Notes: generated by a model from the letters alone, not told the origin. A stretch of DNA of 48,485 nt from Proluteimonas flavola (GCF_021191705.1 NZ_JAIWPU010000022.1:1-48485); one strand, 5' to 3'; counted from the stretch's first letter, positions 34,808 to 43,716 are shown. Numbers and translations are program-made.

Positions 34808-34819
34808 CGGTACGTACCG
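34808..34819. promoter_or_regulatory. Candidate Lrp-type operator palindrome
   Basis: CGGTACGTACCG is a perfect 12-base palindrome in the gap between the divergent lrp-like and aminotransferase genes, 25 bases from the latter's ATG. A related half-site TCGGTA occurs just upstream at 34798-34803. Confidence 0.55.
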
Positions 34820-34843
34820 ATCATACGAGCGCGGAGCACGCGC

Positions 34844-35980
34844 ATGAACGTGCCATCCGTTGCCTCGTACGCACTCTGGGTCCGGGACAAGGTCGCCGCC
34901 TGCCAGGCACGACCGGGAAGCAACCAGTTGTTCGACAGTGCCATCGAAGAGCCCACGGCATTGCTGCAGGGGCTGACCGCGTCGCTGGATCTCTCCGCTT
35001 CGGGCCATTACCGCAGCACGTTTCCCAACGGCAATCCGGTGATGCTCGACGCGTTGTCGCGGCGCTACGGAGTGGAGGTCGATCGCCTGTTCGCCACCGC
35101 CGGTGCGTCGGCGGGCGTGCAGATCGTCTGCGCCGCACTGCTCGAACCCGGCGCGCGGATCCTCGTCGAACGTCCGTGCTTCGACATGCTCGTCGACCTC
35201 GCGCGCAGCATGGGCGCGGGCGTGGACCATCTCGATCGCGATCCGGTCACCGGCGCGATCACGCCCGACGCCCTCGATGTGGCGATCGGCCCGGACACCC
35301 GCCTGGTGCTGCTGACCAATCCGAACAATCCGACCGGCTTCGTGCTCGATCGCGAGGCGCGTCGTGCGCTGGCCGGGGTCGCCGAGGCGCGGCAGGTGCC
35401 GATCGTGTTCGACGAGGTGTACGGCGGCTTCACCGACGACACGCCTGCACGCACGCTGGCGGCGCACGACTCGCCGTGGTTCGTCAGCGTCGGCAGCCTC
35501 AGCAAGCTCTACGGGCTGTACGCACTCAAGTGCGGCTGGATCGTCACCGGTGCGCAGACCCACGCCCGCATCGGCCAGGCGTACCGGCGCCTGGAAAGCA
35601 GTGCGTCGCGACTGGCCCATGCGATCGGTGCGCGTGTGCTCGAAGCACCCGAGCCGTTCGAAGCGCACTGGCGCGGCGTACTGGCGGCGACGCGCCCGCT
35701 GGTCGAAACGCGGCTCGCCGCGCTCGAACGGGCAGGCCTGATCCGCGGGCAACTGCCTGCAAGCGGTTGCATCTGTTTTCCCGCACTGCCGACCGGCTGG
35801 TGCGATGCGGCGTTCAGCGAGTTCGTGTGGCATACACAGGCCCTGGCAGTCGCGCCCGGCCATCTGTTCGGACGGCCGGGCCATCTGCGGATCGGCTTCG
35901 GGCGGGCGGTTGCGGATGTGGCCGAGGGCATGGACCGGCTTGAAGCGGGACTGCGGGCATTCGAGGGGCAAACGCAATGA
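34844..35980 (+). CDS. PLP-dependent aminotransferase (class I/II)
   Basis: A 378-residue cytoplasmic fold-type I enzyme. PLP contacts are visible: K221 in SLSKLYGLYALKCGW (Schiff base), D190 and Y193 in FDEVYGG, and NPNNPTG (about 159-165) holding the cofactor. The substrate-carboxylate Arg lies in HLRIGFGR near the C-terminus. GGAG at 34832-34835 favours this ATG over the longer open frame. It is the first gene of the rightward operon under the Lrp-like regulator, with RidA downstream to deal with reactive imines. The precise amino acid is unknown; a lyase of the same fold is possible. Confidence 0.9.
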   Translation: MNVPSVASYALWVRDKVAACQARPGSNQLFDSAIEEPTALLQGLTASLDLSASGHYRSTFPNGNPVMLDALSRRYGVEVDRLFATAGASAGVQIVCAALLEPGARILVERPCFDMLVDLARSMGAGVDHLDRDPVTGAITPDALDVAIGPDTRLVLLTNPNNPTGFVLDREARRALAGVAEARQVPIVFDEVYGGFTDDTPARTLAAHDSPWFVSVGSLSKLYGLYALKCGWIVTGAQTHARIGQAYRRLESSASRLAHAIGARVLEAPEPFEAHWRGVLAATRPLVETRLAALERAGLIRGQLPASGCICFPALPTGWCDAAFSEFVWHTQALAVAPGHLFGRPGHLRIGFGRAVADVAEGMDRLEAGLRAFEGQTQ

Positions 35981-37368
35981 AGCACGCTTTCACACTCGGC
36001 GCAGTGCCCAGGTTCGGCTGGTCGTTCGGACAGTTCGCGCTGGCCTCGCACATGGCCATCATCAGCATCTACCTGATGTACTACCTGACCGAGGGCCACG
36101 GCATCTCGGCGGGCCTGGCCGGAATGGTGCTGCTGCTGCCACGGGTCTGGAACGTGATCACCGATCCGCTGATGGGCGCGATCTCCGACCGCACGCGCTC
36201 GCGCTGGGGCCGGCGTCGCCCGTACCTGCTGATCGGCGCGCTGGTGTGGGGCGTGGCGTTCGCGGCGATGTTCGCGCTGCCGGTGCGCAGCGATCCGGTG
36301 GTGACCGCGGTGTGGTTCGTGGCGATCTACCTGGTGGTCAACACCGGCGTCACCCTGTACCACGTGCCGTATTCGGCGATGGCGCCGGAGATGACCCGCG
36401 ACTACGGCGAGCGCCTGAAGCTGATCGGCTACAAGGAAATGGCCGCGCGCATCGCGGTGCTGCTGGCCATCGCCGGCGCGCCGCTGCTGCTGGAAGCGGC
36501 CGCCACGCCTGCGCAGGGCTACCGCTGGATCGGTCTCGCGTTCGGTGGACTGATCGTGGTCTCGGGCGTGGTCGCGTTCCTCACCACCGCACGCGCACCC
36601 GCCGTGGATTTCCAGCCGCAGAAGATGCGCCTGCGCGAGCAGTGGGACACGCTCAAGCAGAACCGGCCGCTGGGCATCCTGTCGCTGGCCTACCTGTTCG
36701 GCAACATGGCCAGCGTGGCCTTCAGCGCACTGCTGATCTACTTCATCACCGTGGTGCACGGACAGTCGCCGGCGCTGATGGGCGTGCTGTATCCGGTGGG
36801 CGCGTTGACCAGCGTGTTCCTGACGCCGGTGTGGGCGCGGATCGGTGCGCGCATCGGCAAGCGCGAAGCCTGCCGCATCGCCTACCTCGGCCTGATCGTG
36901 TGCTGGCTGTGTCCGGGCCTGGTGCCGCAGGGCGCGGTGTGGGCGCTGTACATCCTCATGTTCGTGCACGGCGCGTTCAACGCGGCAGCCGAACTGCTGC
37001 CCAACGCGATGGTGCCCGACACCGTGGAGTACGACGAACTCAACAGCGGTGCGCGTCGCGAAGGCACGATCTACGGCGCCTGGATCTTCGTGCAGCAGAC
37101 CGGCATGGCGCTGGGCGGTTTCGTCGCCAGCATGGCGCTGGTGCTGCTGGGTTACCAGGCCGGTGTGGAGCAGCACCCCGACTCGGTCGTCACTGGTCTG
37201 CGCTGGGGGTTTGCGGTGGTACCGGCGGCAGCGTTGATGGTGGCCTGGTGGCTGGTCGGCCGTTACGACCTCGACGCCTGGCGTTTCGCGCAGATCCAGC
37301 ACGCACTGGCGGCGCGGCGCGCCGCCGCCGACACCCCGTCCAATGAAACGGAGCACCCCGCGCGATGA
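35977..37368 (+). CDS. GPH-family (MFS) inner-membrane symporter
   Basis: A 463-residue transporter with 12 predicted helices. The signature after helix 2, DPLMGAISDRTRSRWGRRRP, belongs to the glycoside-pentoside-hexuronide:cation symporter (MFS_2) group, as does VPYSAMAPEMTRDYGERLKL. Although named for sugars, members are found in many catabolic operons. Its place between an aminotransferase and S10 peptidases suggests import of a peptide fragment or amino-acid conjugate. Coupled at both ends by ATGA overlaps. Confidence 0.9.
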   Translation: MKHAFTLGAVPRFGWSFGQFALASHMAIISIYLMYYLTEGHGISAGLAGMVLLLPRVWNVITDPLMGAISDRTRSRWGRRRPYLLIGALVWGVAFAAMFALPVRSDPVVTAVWFVAIYLVVNTGVTLYHVPYSAMAPEMTRDYGERLKLIGYKEMAARIAVLLAIAGAPLLLEAAATPAQGYRWIGLAFGGLIVVSGVVAFLTTARAPAVDFQPQKMRLREQWDTLKQNRPLGILSLAYLFGNMASVAFSALLIYFITVVHGQSPALMGVLYPVGALTSVFLTPVWARIGARIGKREACRIAYLGLIVCWLCPGLVPQGAVWALYILMFVHGAFNAAAELLPNAMVPDTVEYDELNSGARREGTIYGAWIFVQQTGMALGGFVASMALVLLGYQAGVEQHPDSVVTGLRWGFAVVPAAALMVAWWLVGRYDLDAWRFAQIQHALAARRAAADTPSNETEHPAR

Positions 37369-38819
37369 AGACGTCCGCCCGCATCTGCCTGTTCGCGCTG
37401 TCGCTCTGCCTGCCGTTCGCCGCATACGCCGCGCCGGTACCTGATGCGGCACGCGAGCACACCGGCACCTTCGGCGGCACGGACGTGCGCTACACCTCGC
37501 GCATCGAGACCTACCGGGTGCGCGATGGCGAGGGCGCCGCCGATGTCGTGGTGATGAGCCACGTCGCTGCCGGCGACGACGCCACGCGTCCGGTGCTGTT
37601 CGCCTTCAACGGCGGGCCGATCTCCGCCTCGCTCTACCTGCATGCCGGTGCACTCGGCCCGCTGCGGGTGGCGTTTCCCGATGATCTCGACGCCGACCCG
37701 GCGGGCTTCGGGACGGTGCCCAACACCTACGCGATCCTCGATGTCGCCGACATCGTGCTGTTCGATCCGGCCGGCACCGGTTTCAGCCGGATCGTCGAGG
37801 GCACACCGCCGGCGCACTTCCACTCGGTGGACGCCGATGCACGCCAGCTGGTGGCGATGATCGAAGCCTGGTCGCAGCGGCACGGACGTCTCGACTCGCC
37901 CAAGTACCTGCTGGGCGAAAGCTACGGCACGCTGCGCGCCGCGGCTGCGGCGCACCAGATGCAGATGCGCGACACGCCGCTGCGCATCGACGGCGTGTTC
38001 CTGCTCGGCCAGGCGCTGAACATCATCGAGTACGCGCAGCGCGAGCAGAACATCATCAGCTACGTCGTCTCGCTGCCGACGGTGGCCGCGACGGCCTGGC
38101 ATCACGGCCGTGTGGATCGCGACGGCCGTGAACTCGAAGCCTGGCTCGACGAGGTGCGGCTGTGGGCGCGCACCGAGTACCTGACCGCGCTGTTCCAGGG
38201 GCAGTTCCTGCCCGCGGCGGAGCGGCTGGAGATCGCCCGGCAACTGCAGGCCTACACCGGCGTCGATGCGCAGGTGCTGCTGCGCGAAGAGCTCAAGCTG
38301 ACCAAGGACGAGCACCGCGTCGAACTGCTGAGGGACGAAGGCCTGGTGCTGGGCGTCTACGACACGCGCTATGCGGGCGCACCGGACCCGGCGCGGACGT
38401 CCCCGGGCGCGACCGATCCCTCCGGCATCACCCTGCCGGCATTCCGCCGCGGCATGGACGCACTGCTGCGCGCCCAGTTCGGTGTCCAGGACACGTCCGA
38501 CTACCGCGGATCCGCGGACATCGGCGGCATCAATGCGTGGACCTGGGGCCGCAACACCACGCCGTTCGGCGACTGGCCCTACATGGTCTGGATCCGCGAG
38601 GTGATGGACGCCAATCCGGACTTCCGTGTCGTGATGGGCCATGGCCACCACGACACCGCCACCACCACCGGCGCGTCCGAGTACGCGGTCGCGCATTCGG
38701 GCTGGCCGCTGGACCGGGTGCGCTCGGTGCACTACATCGGCGGGCACATGCCGTACACGATCGAAAGCAGCCTGGCGCAGTTCGCCGACGACCTGCGCAG
38801 CTTCGTGGCGGCGCCGTGA
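37365..38819 (+). CDS. S10 serine carboxypeptidase-like protein (second copy)
   Basis: A 484-residue exported S10 peptidase; signal peptide to about residue 23 (AYAA). Motifs: AFNGGPIS (N82-S87; the usual GGPGS has Ile in place of the second Gly), FDPAGTGFS, nucleophile S186 in GESYGT, D430 in GHGHHD and H461 in GGHMPY. The triad is intact; the Ile sits next to the oxyanion-hole glycine and could change rate or specificity. It is closer in sequence to the third copy than to the first. ATGA joins it to the transporter gene, and its stop overlaps the next ATG by one base. Confidence 0.9.
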   Translation: MKTSARICLFALSLCLPFAAYAAPVPDAAREHTGTFGGTDVRYTSRIETYRVRDGEGAADVVVMSHVAAGDDATRPVLFAFNGGPISASLYLHAGALGPLRVAFPDDLDADPAGFGTVPNTYAILDVADIVLFDPAGTGFSRIVEGTPPAHFHSVDADARQLVAMIEAWSQRHGRLDSPKYLLGESYGTLRAAAAAHQMQMRDTPLRIDGVFLLGQALNIIEYAQREQNIISYVVSLPTVAATAWHHGRVDRDGRELEAWLDEVRLWARTEYLTALFQGQFLPAAERLEIARQLQAYTGVDAQVLLREELKLTKDEHRVELLRDEGLVLGVYDTRYAGAPDPARTSPGATDPSGITLPAFRRGMDALLRAQFGVQDTSDYRGSADIGGINAWTWGRNTTPFGDWPYMVWIREVMDANPDFRVVMGHGHHDTATTTGASEYAVAHSGWPLDRVRSVHYIGGHMPYTIESSLAQFADDLRSFVAAP

Positions 38820-40390
38820 TGCGCATGCGGACTGCCGGCATACGCGCCTGGGGCGTCGGCGCGTTGCTGGTACTGGCGGGCGCTGCAGCGCTCGCGTCCG
38901 ACGCACCGCCCGCGACGCCGCCCGTCGCATCCGATGCCGTGGTCGTGCCTGCCGGCATGCCGTTGCTGCCGCGCGTCGAACGCCAGCACCGGGGCCGATT
39001 CAACGGCCGTGCGCTGCGCTACCGCAGCGTCGTCGAGGAATGGCCGCTGCGCGATGCCGGCGGCGCGACGATCGCGTCGATCGTCTCCACCAGCTATCTC
39101 GTCGACGGCGCCGATGCGGCGCGTCCGGTGATCTTCGCGTTCAACGGCGGTCCGGGTTCTGCATCGGTCTGGCTGCACATGGGCTTCCTCGGACCGAAGC
39201 GCCCGGACTACGGCAGGCAGGCGGGCGATGCGGAGAGCCGGCCGCCGACCGCGCCGCCGTTCGTGCTGGTCGACAACCCGGAGTCGCCGCTCGACGTGGC
39301 CGACGTGGTGCTGATCGATCCACCGGGCACCGGCTATGCGCGCGTGTTCGGCGAGGCCAATGCCGAACGCGTGTTCGGCGTCCGCGAGGATGCGGACGCG
39401 GTCGCGCGTTTCATCGGCGACTGGCTGCGGCATCACGGCCGAGAAGGCAGCCCGCGTTACCTGATGGGCGAAAGCTACGGCACCGTGCGCGCGGCCGAAC
39501 TGGCCCGCCTGCTGGCCGGTGGACCGGCCGGCAGCGGTCGCATGGACGGCATCACCCTCAACGGTGTGATGCTGCTGGGCCAGTCGATGGACGGCAGCCG
39601 GCGTGGCCCGGAACTCGCTTCGGCCACCGGTCTGCCGAGCTGGGCCGCCACCGCGTGGTACCACCGCGCCGTGCCGCAGGACGTCGCCCTCGAGGCGCAT
39701 GTCGCCCGCGCCCGTGCGTTCGCCGAAGGACCGTACCTGCAGGCGCTGTTCGCAGGCTCGCGACTGCCGGCCGACACGCGTGCCGCCGTCGCCGCCGAAC
39801 TCGAAGCGCTGACCGGCATCGACGCCGCGCGCTGGCGCGCACTCGATCTGCGCATGGACGCGGCGACGTTCGGACGCGAAGTGCTGCGCGATGCGGGCCT
39901 GCAGGTCGGCGCCTACGACGCGCGCTTCACCCTGCCGCTGGCGGCGTCGGGCGGCGATCCCGTCGCCGACGATCCGGCGATGGGCCAGTACGTGCCGCTG
40001 TACGTCGCCACGCTGCAGACGCATCTGCGCGACGCGCTCGGCGTGCGCACGGGTCGCGCCTACAACGCGATCGAGTTCCGCCACATCAACGCCCGCTTCT
40101 GGAAGGGCCAGCCGCCGCTGCAGGAGAACCACGCGCTGTCGCTCGCCATCGCGATGCGGCGCAATCCCGCGCTGCGCGTGCTGGTCGCCACCGGCCACTA
40201 CGATCTGGTGACCACGGTCGGCGCCGCCGACCAGGCCGTCGCGCTGTCGGGCATGGATCCGGCGCGCGTCGTCATGCGCACCTATGCCTCCGGGCATATG
40301 CCGTACATCGGCGTGGACAGCCGCGCCGCACTCGCGGCGGATGTCCGCGCATTCGTCACAGGAGGTTCTTCCGATGCCGTTGCACCCTGA
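38819..40390 (+). CDS. S10 serine carboxypeptidase-like protein (third copy)
   Basis: A 523-residue exported S10 peptidase. A signal peptide of about 27 residues (ALAS) identifies the start, since the open frame extends far upstream antisense-like into its neighbour. Motifs are canonical: AFNGGPGSAS (about 107-116), IDPPGTGYA, S219 in GESYGT, D462 in GHYDLVTT and H493 in SGHMPY. Probably acts with the second copy on C-termini of periplasmic peptides; acid pH optimum is typical of the family. A perfect AGGAGG near its 3' end (40360-40365) serves a tiny ORF that leads into the RidA gene. Confidence 0.92.
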   Translation: MRMRTAGIRAWGVGALLVLAGAAALASDAPPATPPVASDAVVVPAGMPLLPRVERQHRGRFNGRALRYRSVVEEWPLRDAGGATIASIVSTSYLVDGADAARPVIFAFNGGPGSASVWLHMGFLGPKRPDYGRQAGDAESRPPTAPPFVLVDNPESPLDVADVVLIDPPGTGYARVFGEANAERVFGVREDADAVARFIGDWLRHHGREGSPRYLMGESYGTVRAAELARLLAGGPAGSGRMDGITLNGVMLLGQSMDGSRRGPELASATGLPSWAATAWYHRAVPQDVALEAHVARARAFAEGPYLQALFAGSRLPADTRAAVAAELEALTGIDAARWRALDLRMDAATFGREVLRDAGLQVGAYDARFTLPLAASGGDPVADDPAMGQYVPLYVATLQTHLRDALGVRTGRAYNAIEFRHINARFWKGQPPLQENHALSLAIAMRRNPALRVLVATGHYDLVTTVGAADQAVALSGMDPARVVMRTYASGHMPYIGVDSRAALAADVRAFVTGGSSDAVAP

Positions 40391-40418
40391 TTGCGGAACT
40401 GCGAGCGCGGGTCGATGA
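40374..40418 (+). CDS. 14-codon mini-ORF coupled to the RidA gene
   Basis: ATG at 40374 sits 8 bases after a perfect AGGAGG (40360-40365) and opens a 14-codon frame (MPLHPDCGTASAGR). Its stop overlaps the RidA ATG as ATGA. It overlaps the end of the third S10 gene in another frame. The RidA gene itself has only a weak ribosome binding site, so this mini-ORF may deliver ribosomes to it. The peptide itself may have no function. Confidence 0.5.
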   Translation: MPLHPDCGTASAGR

Positions 40419-40909
40419 GCCGCGTGCTCGCGCGCCTGGCCGATCTTGGCCTGCAGTTGCCACCACCGCTGGTGCCGCCGCCGGGCGTGGTGCTGCCGTT
40501 CGCGTTCGCCCAGTGCATGGGCACGCGTGTGCTGATCGCGGGGCACGGGCCGCAAGGTCCCGATGGCCGTCTGACAGGCCCGTTCGGCAAGGTCGGGGCC
40601 GAAGTCGACGTGGCGGCCGCCCGCCATGCGGCCATGCTGACCGGCCTGTCGATGCTGGCGAGCGTGCAGGCCTGCGTCGGCGACCTGGACAGGATCAGCG
40701 GCTGGGGACGTGTGTTCGGCATGGTCGCCTCAGCGCCTGGATTCCAGGAGCAGCCCAGCGTGATCAACGGCTTTTCCGATCTCATCCATGCCGTGTTCGG
40801 GCCGGCCGTCGGGCGTCATGTGCGCAGCGCGGTCGGCATGGCCGAACTGCCCTGGAACATTCCGGTGGAGATCGAGGGCGAACTGGAAATCGATGGCGGC
40901 ACCGCATGA
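40415..40909 (+). CDS. RidA (YjgF/YER057c/UK114)-family protein
   Basis: A 164-residue cytoplasmic trimeric-type protein that hydrolyses enamine/imine intermediates from PLP or amino-acid oxidase chemistry. It belongs to the longer subgroup whose fold resembles chorismate mutase: LIAGHGPQ(GPDG)...GKVG (about 40-61), a central helix AARHAAMLTGLSMLAS, then GFSDLIHAVFG and HVRSAVGMAELPWNIPVEIE. R137 is the likely equivalent of the essential Arg of E. coli RidA. Its position beside an aminotransferase makes imine detoxification its probable job. Start by ATGA overlap with the mini-ORF; its own stop overlaps a possible upstream start of the next gene. Confidence 0.88.
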   Translation: MSRVLARLADLGLQLPPPLVPPPGVVLPFAFAQCMGTRVLIAGHGPQGPDGRLTGPFGKVGAEVDVAAARHAAMLTGLSMLASVQACVGDLDRISGWGRVFGMVASAPGFQEQPSVINGFSDLIHAVFGPAVGRHVRSAVGMAELPWNIPVEIEGELEIDGGTA

Positions 40910-40953
40910 CCGCACTGCGTTATGGATGCAACCGGAACCGGAGCGATGACGTG

Positions 40954-42687
40954 ATGTCGAAGATGCAACGGATCGTGGCCGCGGCCGCGCTTTCGCTGGC
41001 CGCATGGTCGGCATCGGCGCAGGACGCCTCGCTGGTCTACGTGCTGACGCCGGCACCATCGGCCGACGGCACGCGCGTCGAGGCGGTCGACGTGCGCCTG
41101 ACCATGACCGGCGTGCAGGTCGCGGACGATGCGCCGCTGCTGCAGATGCCGCTGGTGTCGAGCAACGTGCCGACGGTCGCCGCGTCGCTTTCCGGCCTCG
41201 CGGCGCGCGACGCGCGTGGCCCGTTGCTGCTGGAGGTCCGCGACAGCGGTGAAGATCCCGCCACGCAGCGGAAGTGGTTCGCGGCGCGTGCGCCTGAAGG
41301 GGCGATCGAGCTGCACTACCGCGCCGCGACCGTCGACACGCTCGCCGCACGCGGCGCGGCTCCGCCGATCGAACTGCGCGGCGATAGCCGTGCGGTCTCC
41401 GGCGGTGGTGCGACGTTCCTGGTGCGCCCGCCCGGGGGCGATTTCCGCATGCGCGCCGAGTGGGATCTGGCGGCACTGCCGGCCGGCGCGGTCGGACTGA
41501 GCAGCCTCGACACGCTGGCCGATGACGAGGTCGCACCAGCCGGTCTGGTCGACAGCGCGTACTTCATGGCCGGCATGATCCAGCGCTATCCGGAAGACGG
41601 CGCCACCGACCGCTTCTTCTCCGCGTGGCAGGGCAGCCCGCCGTTCGACACCCGCGACATCATGGTCTGGGGCGACGCGCTGTACGCGCATTACCTGCGC
41701 CTGTTCGACGCGCCGCCGACGCCTTACGGCGTGTTCCTGCGCCGTAACCAGGTCAATCCCGGCGGCGGCATCGGCATGCACCGCTCGTTCGTGCTGACCT
41801 ACGACACCGACCGCGGCAACGACCCCGAAGCGCTGCGCTTCACGCTCGCGCACGAGATGTTCCACACCTTCCAGCCGCTGATGGCGCGCGGACGCGGCAT
41901 GGACGACAGCCTGGGCGCGGCATGGTTCAACGAAGGCCTGGCGGTGTTCTACCAGGGCACGCTGCCGTTCCGCTTCGGCATGGTCACGCCCGAGGCCTAT
42001 CTGCGCGATCTCAACTTCACGATGGCGCGCTTCTACACCAACCTGTTCGGCGCAACGCCCAACCGCGAGGTCGCCGGGCGCTTCTGGGAAGACACCCGCA
42101 TCCGCACGCTGCCCTACGACCGCGGCTACGTGTACTTCGTCAACGTCGATGCGGCGATCCGCAAGGCCTCCGACGGCGCACGCTCGCTCGACGACCTGAT
42201 GCTGGCCCTGCAGCAGCGTCGCGCGCAGGACCTGCCGATCGAACAGGCGGACTGGGAAGCGCTGATCGACGCCGAACTCGGACAGTCCGGCGTGGACGCA
42301 TTCCACGCGATGCTGGACGGCCAGGTGCAGGTGCCGGACGCGGACGTGTTCGGCCCGTGTTTCACCCGCGTGCAGCAGCCGCTGCGCCGTTACGAACTGG
42401 GCTTCGAGCCGAAGGTGCTGGTGGAGCCGACGCGCATCGTGCGTGGCCTCGTCGCCGGCTCCGCGGCGGAGGCGGCCGGTCTGCGCGATGGCGACGAGAT
42501 CCTGCAGCCGGTCGGCCAGGACGCCATCCAGGGCGAGCAGGACGGCGTGCTGGAACTGCAGGTCCGTCGCGATGGCCGGGACGGCGTCGTCCGCTACCAG
42601 CCGCGCGGCGAGACCGTGGACACCTGGCAGTGGACGCGCGTGGCCGACGTGCCCGATACGGCGTGCCGCGTCGACGCGGTGCAGTGA
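40954..42687 (+). CDS. HEXXH metallopeptidase with PDZ domain (M61-like)
   Basis: A 577-residue exported protein. GGAG at 40940-40943 and the signal peptide (about 1-23, ASAQ) favour this ATG over the overlapping one at 40906. The zinc site is H300-E301-x-x-H304 (AHEMFHTFQP) with E327 in NEGLAVFYQ as third ligand, a gluzincin arrangement. A PDZ-like domain occupies about 480-560 (IVRGLVAGSAAEAAGLRDGDEI). The order, beta-rich N-domain, HEXXH domain and C-terminal PDZ, matches M61 glycyl aminopeptidases, which favour N-terminal Gly or Ala. Last gene of the rightward operon, complementing the carboxypeptidases by working from the other end. Confidence 0.87.
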   Translation: MSKMQRIVAAAALSLAAWSASAQDASLVYVLTPAPSADGTRVEAVDVRLTMTGVQVADDAPLLQMPLVSSNVPTVAASLSGLAARDARGPLLLEVRDSGEDPATQRKWFAARAPEGAIELHYRAATVDTLAARGAAPPIELRGDSRAVSGGGATFLVRPPGGDFRMRAEWDLAALPAGAVGLSSLDTLADDEVAPAGLVDSAYFMAGMIQRYPEDGATDRFFSAWQGSPPFDTRDIMVWGDALYAHYLRLFDAPPTPYGVFLRRNQVNPGGGIGMHRSFVLTYDTDRGNDPEALRFTLAHEMFHTFQPLMARGRGMDDSLGAAWFNEGLAVFYQGTLPFRFGMVTPEAYLRDLNFTMARFYTNLFGATPNREVAGRFWEDTRIRTLPYDRGYVYFVNVDAAIRKASDGARSLDDLMLALQQRRAQDLPIEQADWEALIDAELGQSGVDAFHAMLDGQVQVPDADVFGPCFTRVQQPLRRYELGFEPKVLVEPTRIVRGLVAGSAAEAAGLRDGDEILQPVGQDAIQGEQDGVLELQVRRDGRDGVVRYQPRGETVDTWQWTRVADVPDTACRVDAVQ

Positions 42688-42775
42688 ATCCGCACGCGGA
42701 CCGCGGCCAGTCCGCGCATCCGATGCTGGCCTGATCTGCCCTGCGTGTTGGGGTCAGGCGACGAGGCGTGCGCCC

Positions 42776-43603
42776 TCAGCGATGCCGGTTGATCGCATCC
42801 CGCAACGTGCGCGCCTCGCGCGCCGCGGCGTCCGAGTAGTCGTCGCCGTTCGACGCGTACAGGATCGCGCGCGAGGAACTGACCATCAGCCCCGTGCCGT
42901 CGGTGGTCTTCGCGTTGCCGACCACGGCCTCCACGTCGCCGCCCTGCGCGCCGACGCCGGGCACCAGGAACGGCATGTCGCCGACGATGGCGCGGACTTC
43001 GCGCAGCTGTTCGGGCCAGGTCGCACCGACGACCAGCGCCACGTTGCCGTTGGCGTTCCAGTCGCGCGCGATGGTCTCGGCGACGTGCTGGTACAGCGGA
43101 CGCATGCCGTCGGCATGCGCGACCGGCAGGTCCTGCAGGTCGGCCGCGCCGAGATTCGACGTGCGGCACAGGATCACGACGCCCTTGTCGCGGCGGTCGA
43201 GGAACGGCTGCACCGAGTCGCGGCCCAGATACGGGTTCACCGTCACCGCGTCTGCCTCGAAAAGATCGAAGGCCTCGGCGACGTAGCGCTGCGCGGTACT
43301 GCCGATGTCGCCACGCTTGGCATCGAGGATCACCGGCACGCCGGGATGGGCGGTGTGCAGATGTGCGATCAACCGCTGCAGCGCGTCTTCGGCGCCGAGC
43401 GCGGCGAAATGGGCGATCTGCGGCTTGAACGCGCAGGCGTATTCGGCGGTCGCATCGGCGATGTCGCGACAGAACGCGAACACCGCATCGGGATCATTCG
43501 CGAAGCGCGCGGGAAACTTCGCCGGTTCGGGGTCGAGACCGACGCAGACGAGCGTGTCGGCGGACTGCCAGCGGCGGTGGAGGGTGTCGATGAAGGTGGG
43601 CAT
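42776..43603 (-). CDS. pyrF: Orotidine 5'-phosphate decarboxylase (type 2)
   Basis: A 275-residue enzyme for the last step of UMP synthesis, OMP to UMP + CO2. The catalytic segment is DAKRGDIGST (type 2 form, about 93-102) with Asp and Lys ligands. CVGLDPEPAKFP and FLVPGVGAQGGDVEA match the type 2 barrel. It is convergent with the peptidase operon and divergent from the zinc-ribbon gene, so it is transcribed alone. Confidence 0.96.
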   Translation of the reverse strand: MPTFIDTLHRRWQSADTLVCVGLDPEPAKFPARFANDPDAVFAFCRDIADATAEYACAFKPQIAHFAALGAEDALQRLIAHLHTAHPGVPVILDAKRGDIGSTAQRYVAEAFDLFEADAVTVNPYLGRDSVQPFLDRRDKGVVILCRTSNLGAADLQDLPVAHADGMRPLYQHVAETIARDWNANGNVALVVGATWPEQLREVRAIVGDMPFLVPGVGAQGGDVEAVVGNAKTTDGTGLMVSSSRAILYASNGDDYSDAAAREARTLRDAINRHR

Positions 43604-43716
43604 CGTAGCGGTCCAGTGCGGTCGGCGGATGTCGACGCGACCGTCGACACCCCGTGCAGGTGGAGATGATACTTCCCGCTTCCGGGGCGTCGGGGTTCGG
43701 CGGGGGAGTGCATTGA

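Noticed and set aside
38641..40953. Upstream in-frame extension of the metallopeptidase gene by about 770 codons
   Set aside because: The extension overlaps the third S10 gene and ridA out of frame and has Arg/Ala-rich chance composition; a signal peptide and GGAG mark the real start at 40954.
25136..42687. Lasso-peptide import and isopeptidase cluster
   Set aside because: Those clusters pair a TonB receptor with an S9-type isopeptidase and have precursor and maturation genes; here the peptidases are S10 and no precursor or cyclase gene is seen.
42688..42775. Hairpin GCGGAC/GTCCGC between the convergent metallopeptidase and pyrF genes as a terminator
   Set aside because: Stem is only 6 bp and no T-run follows on either strand.
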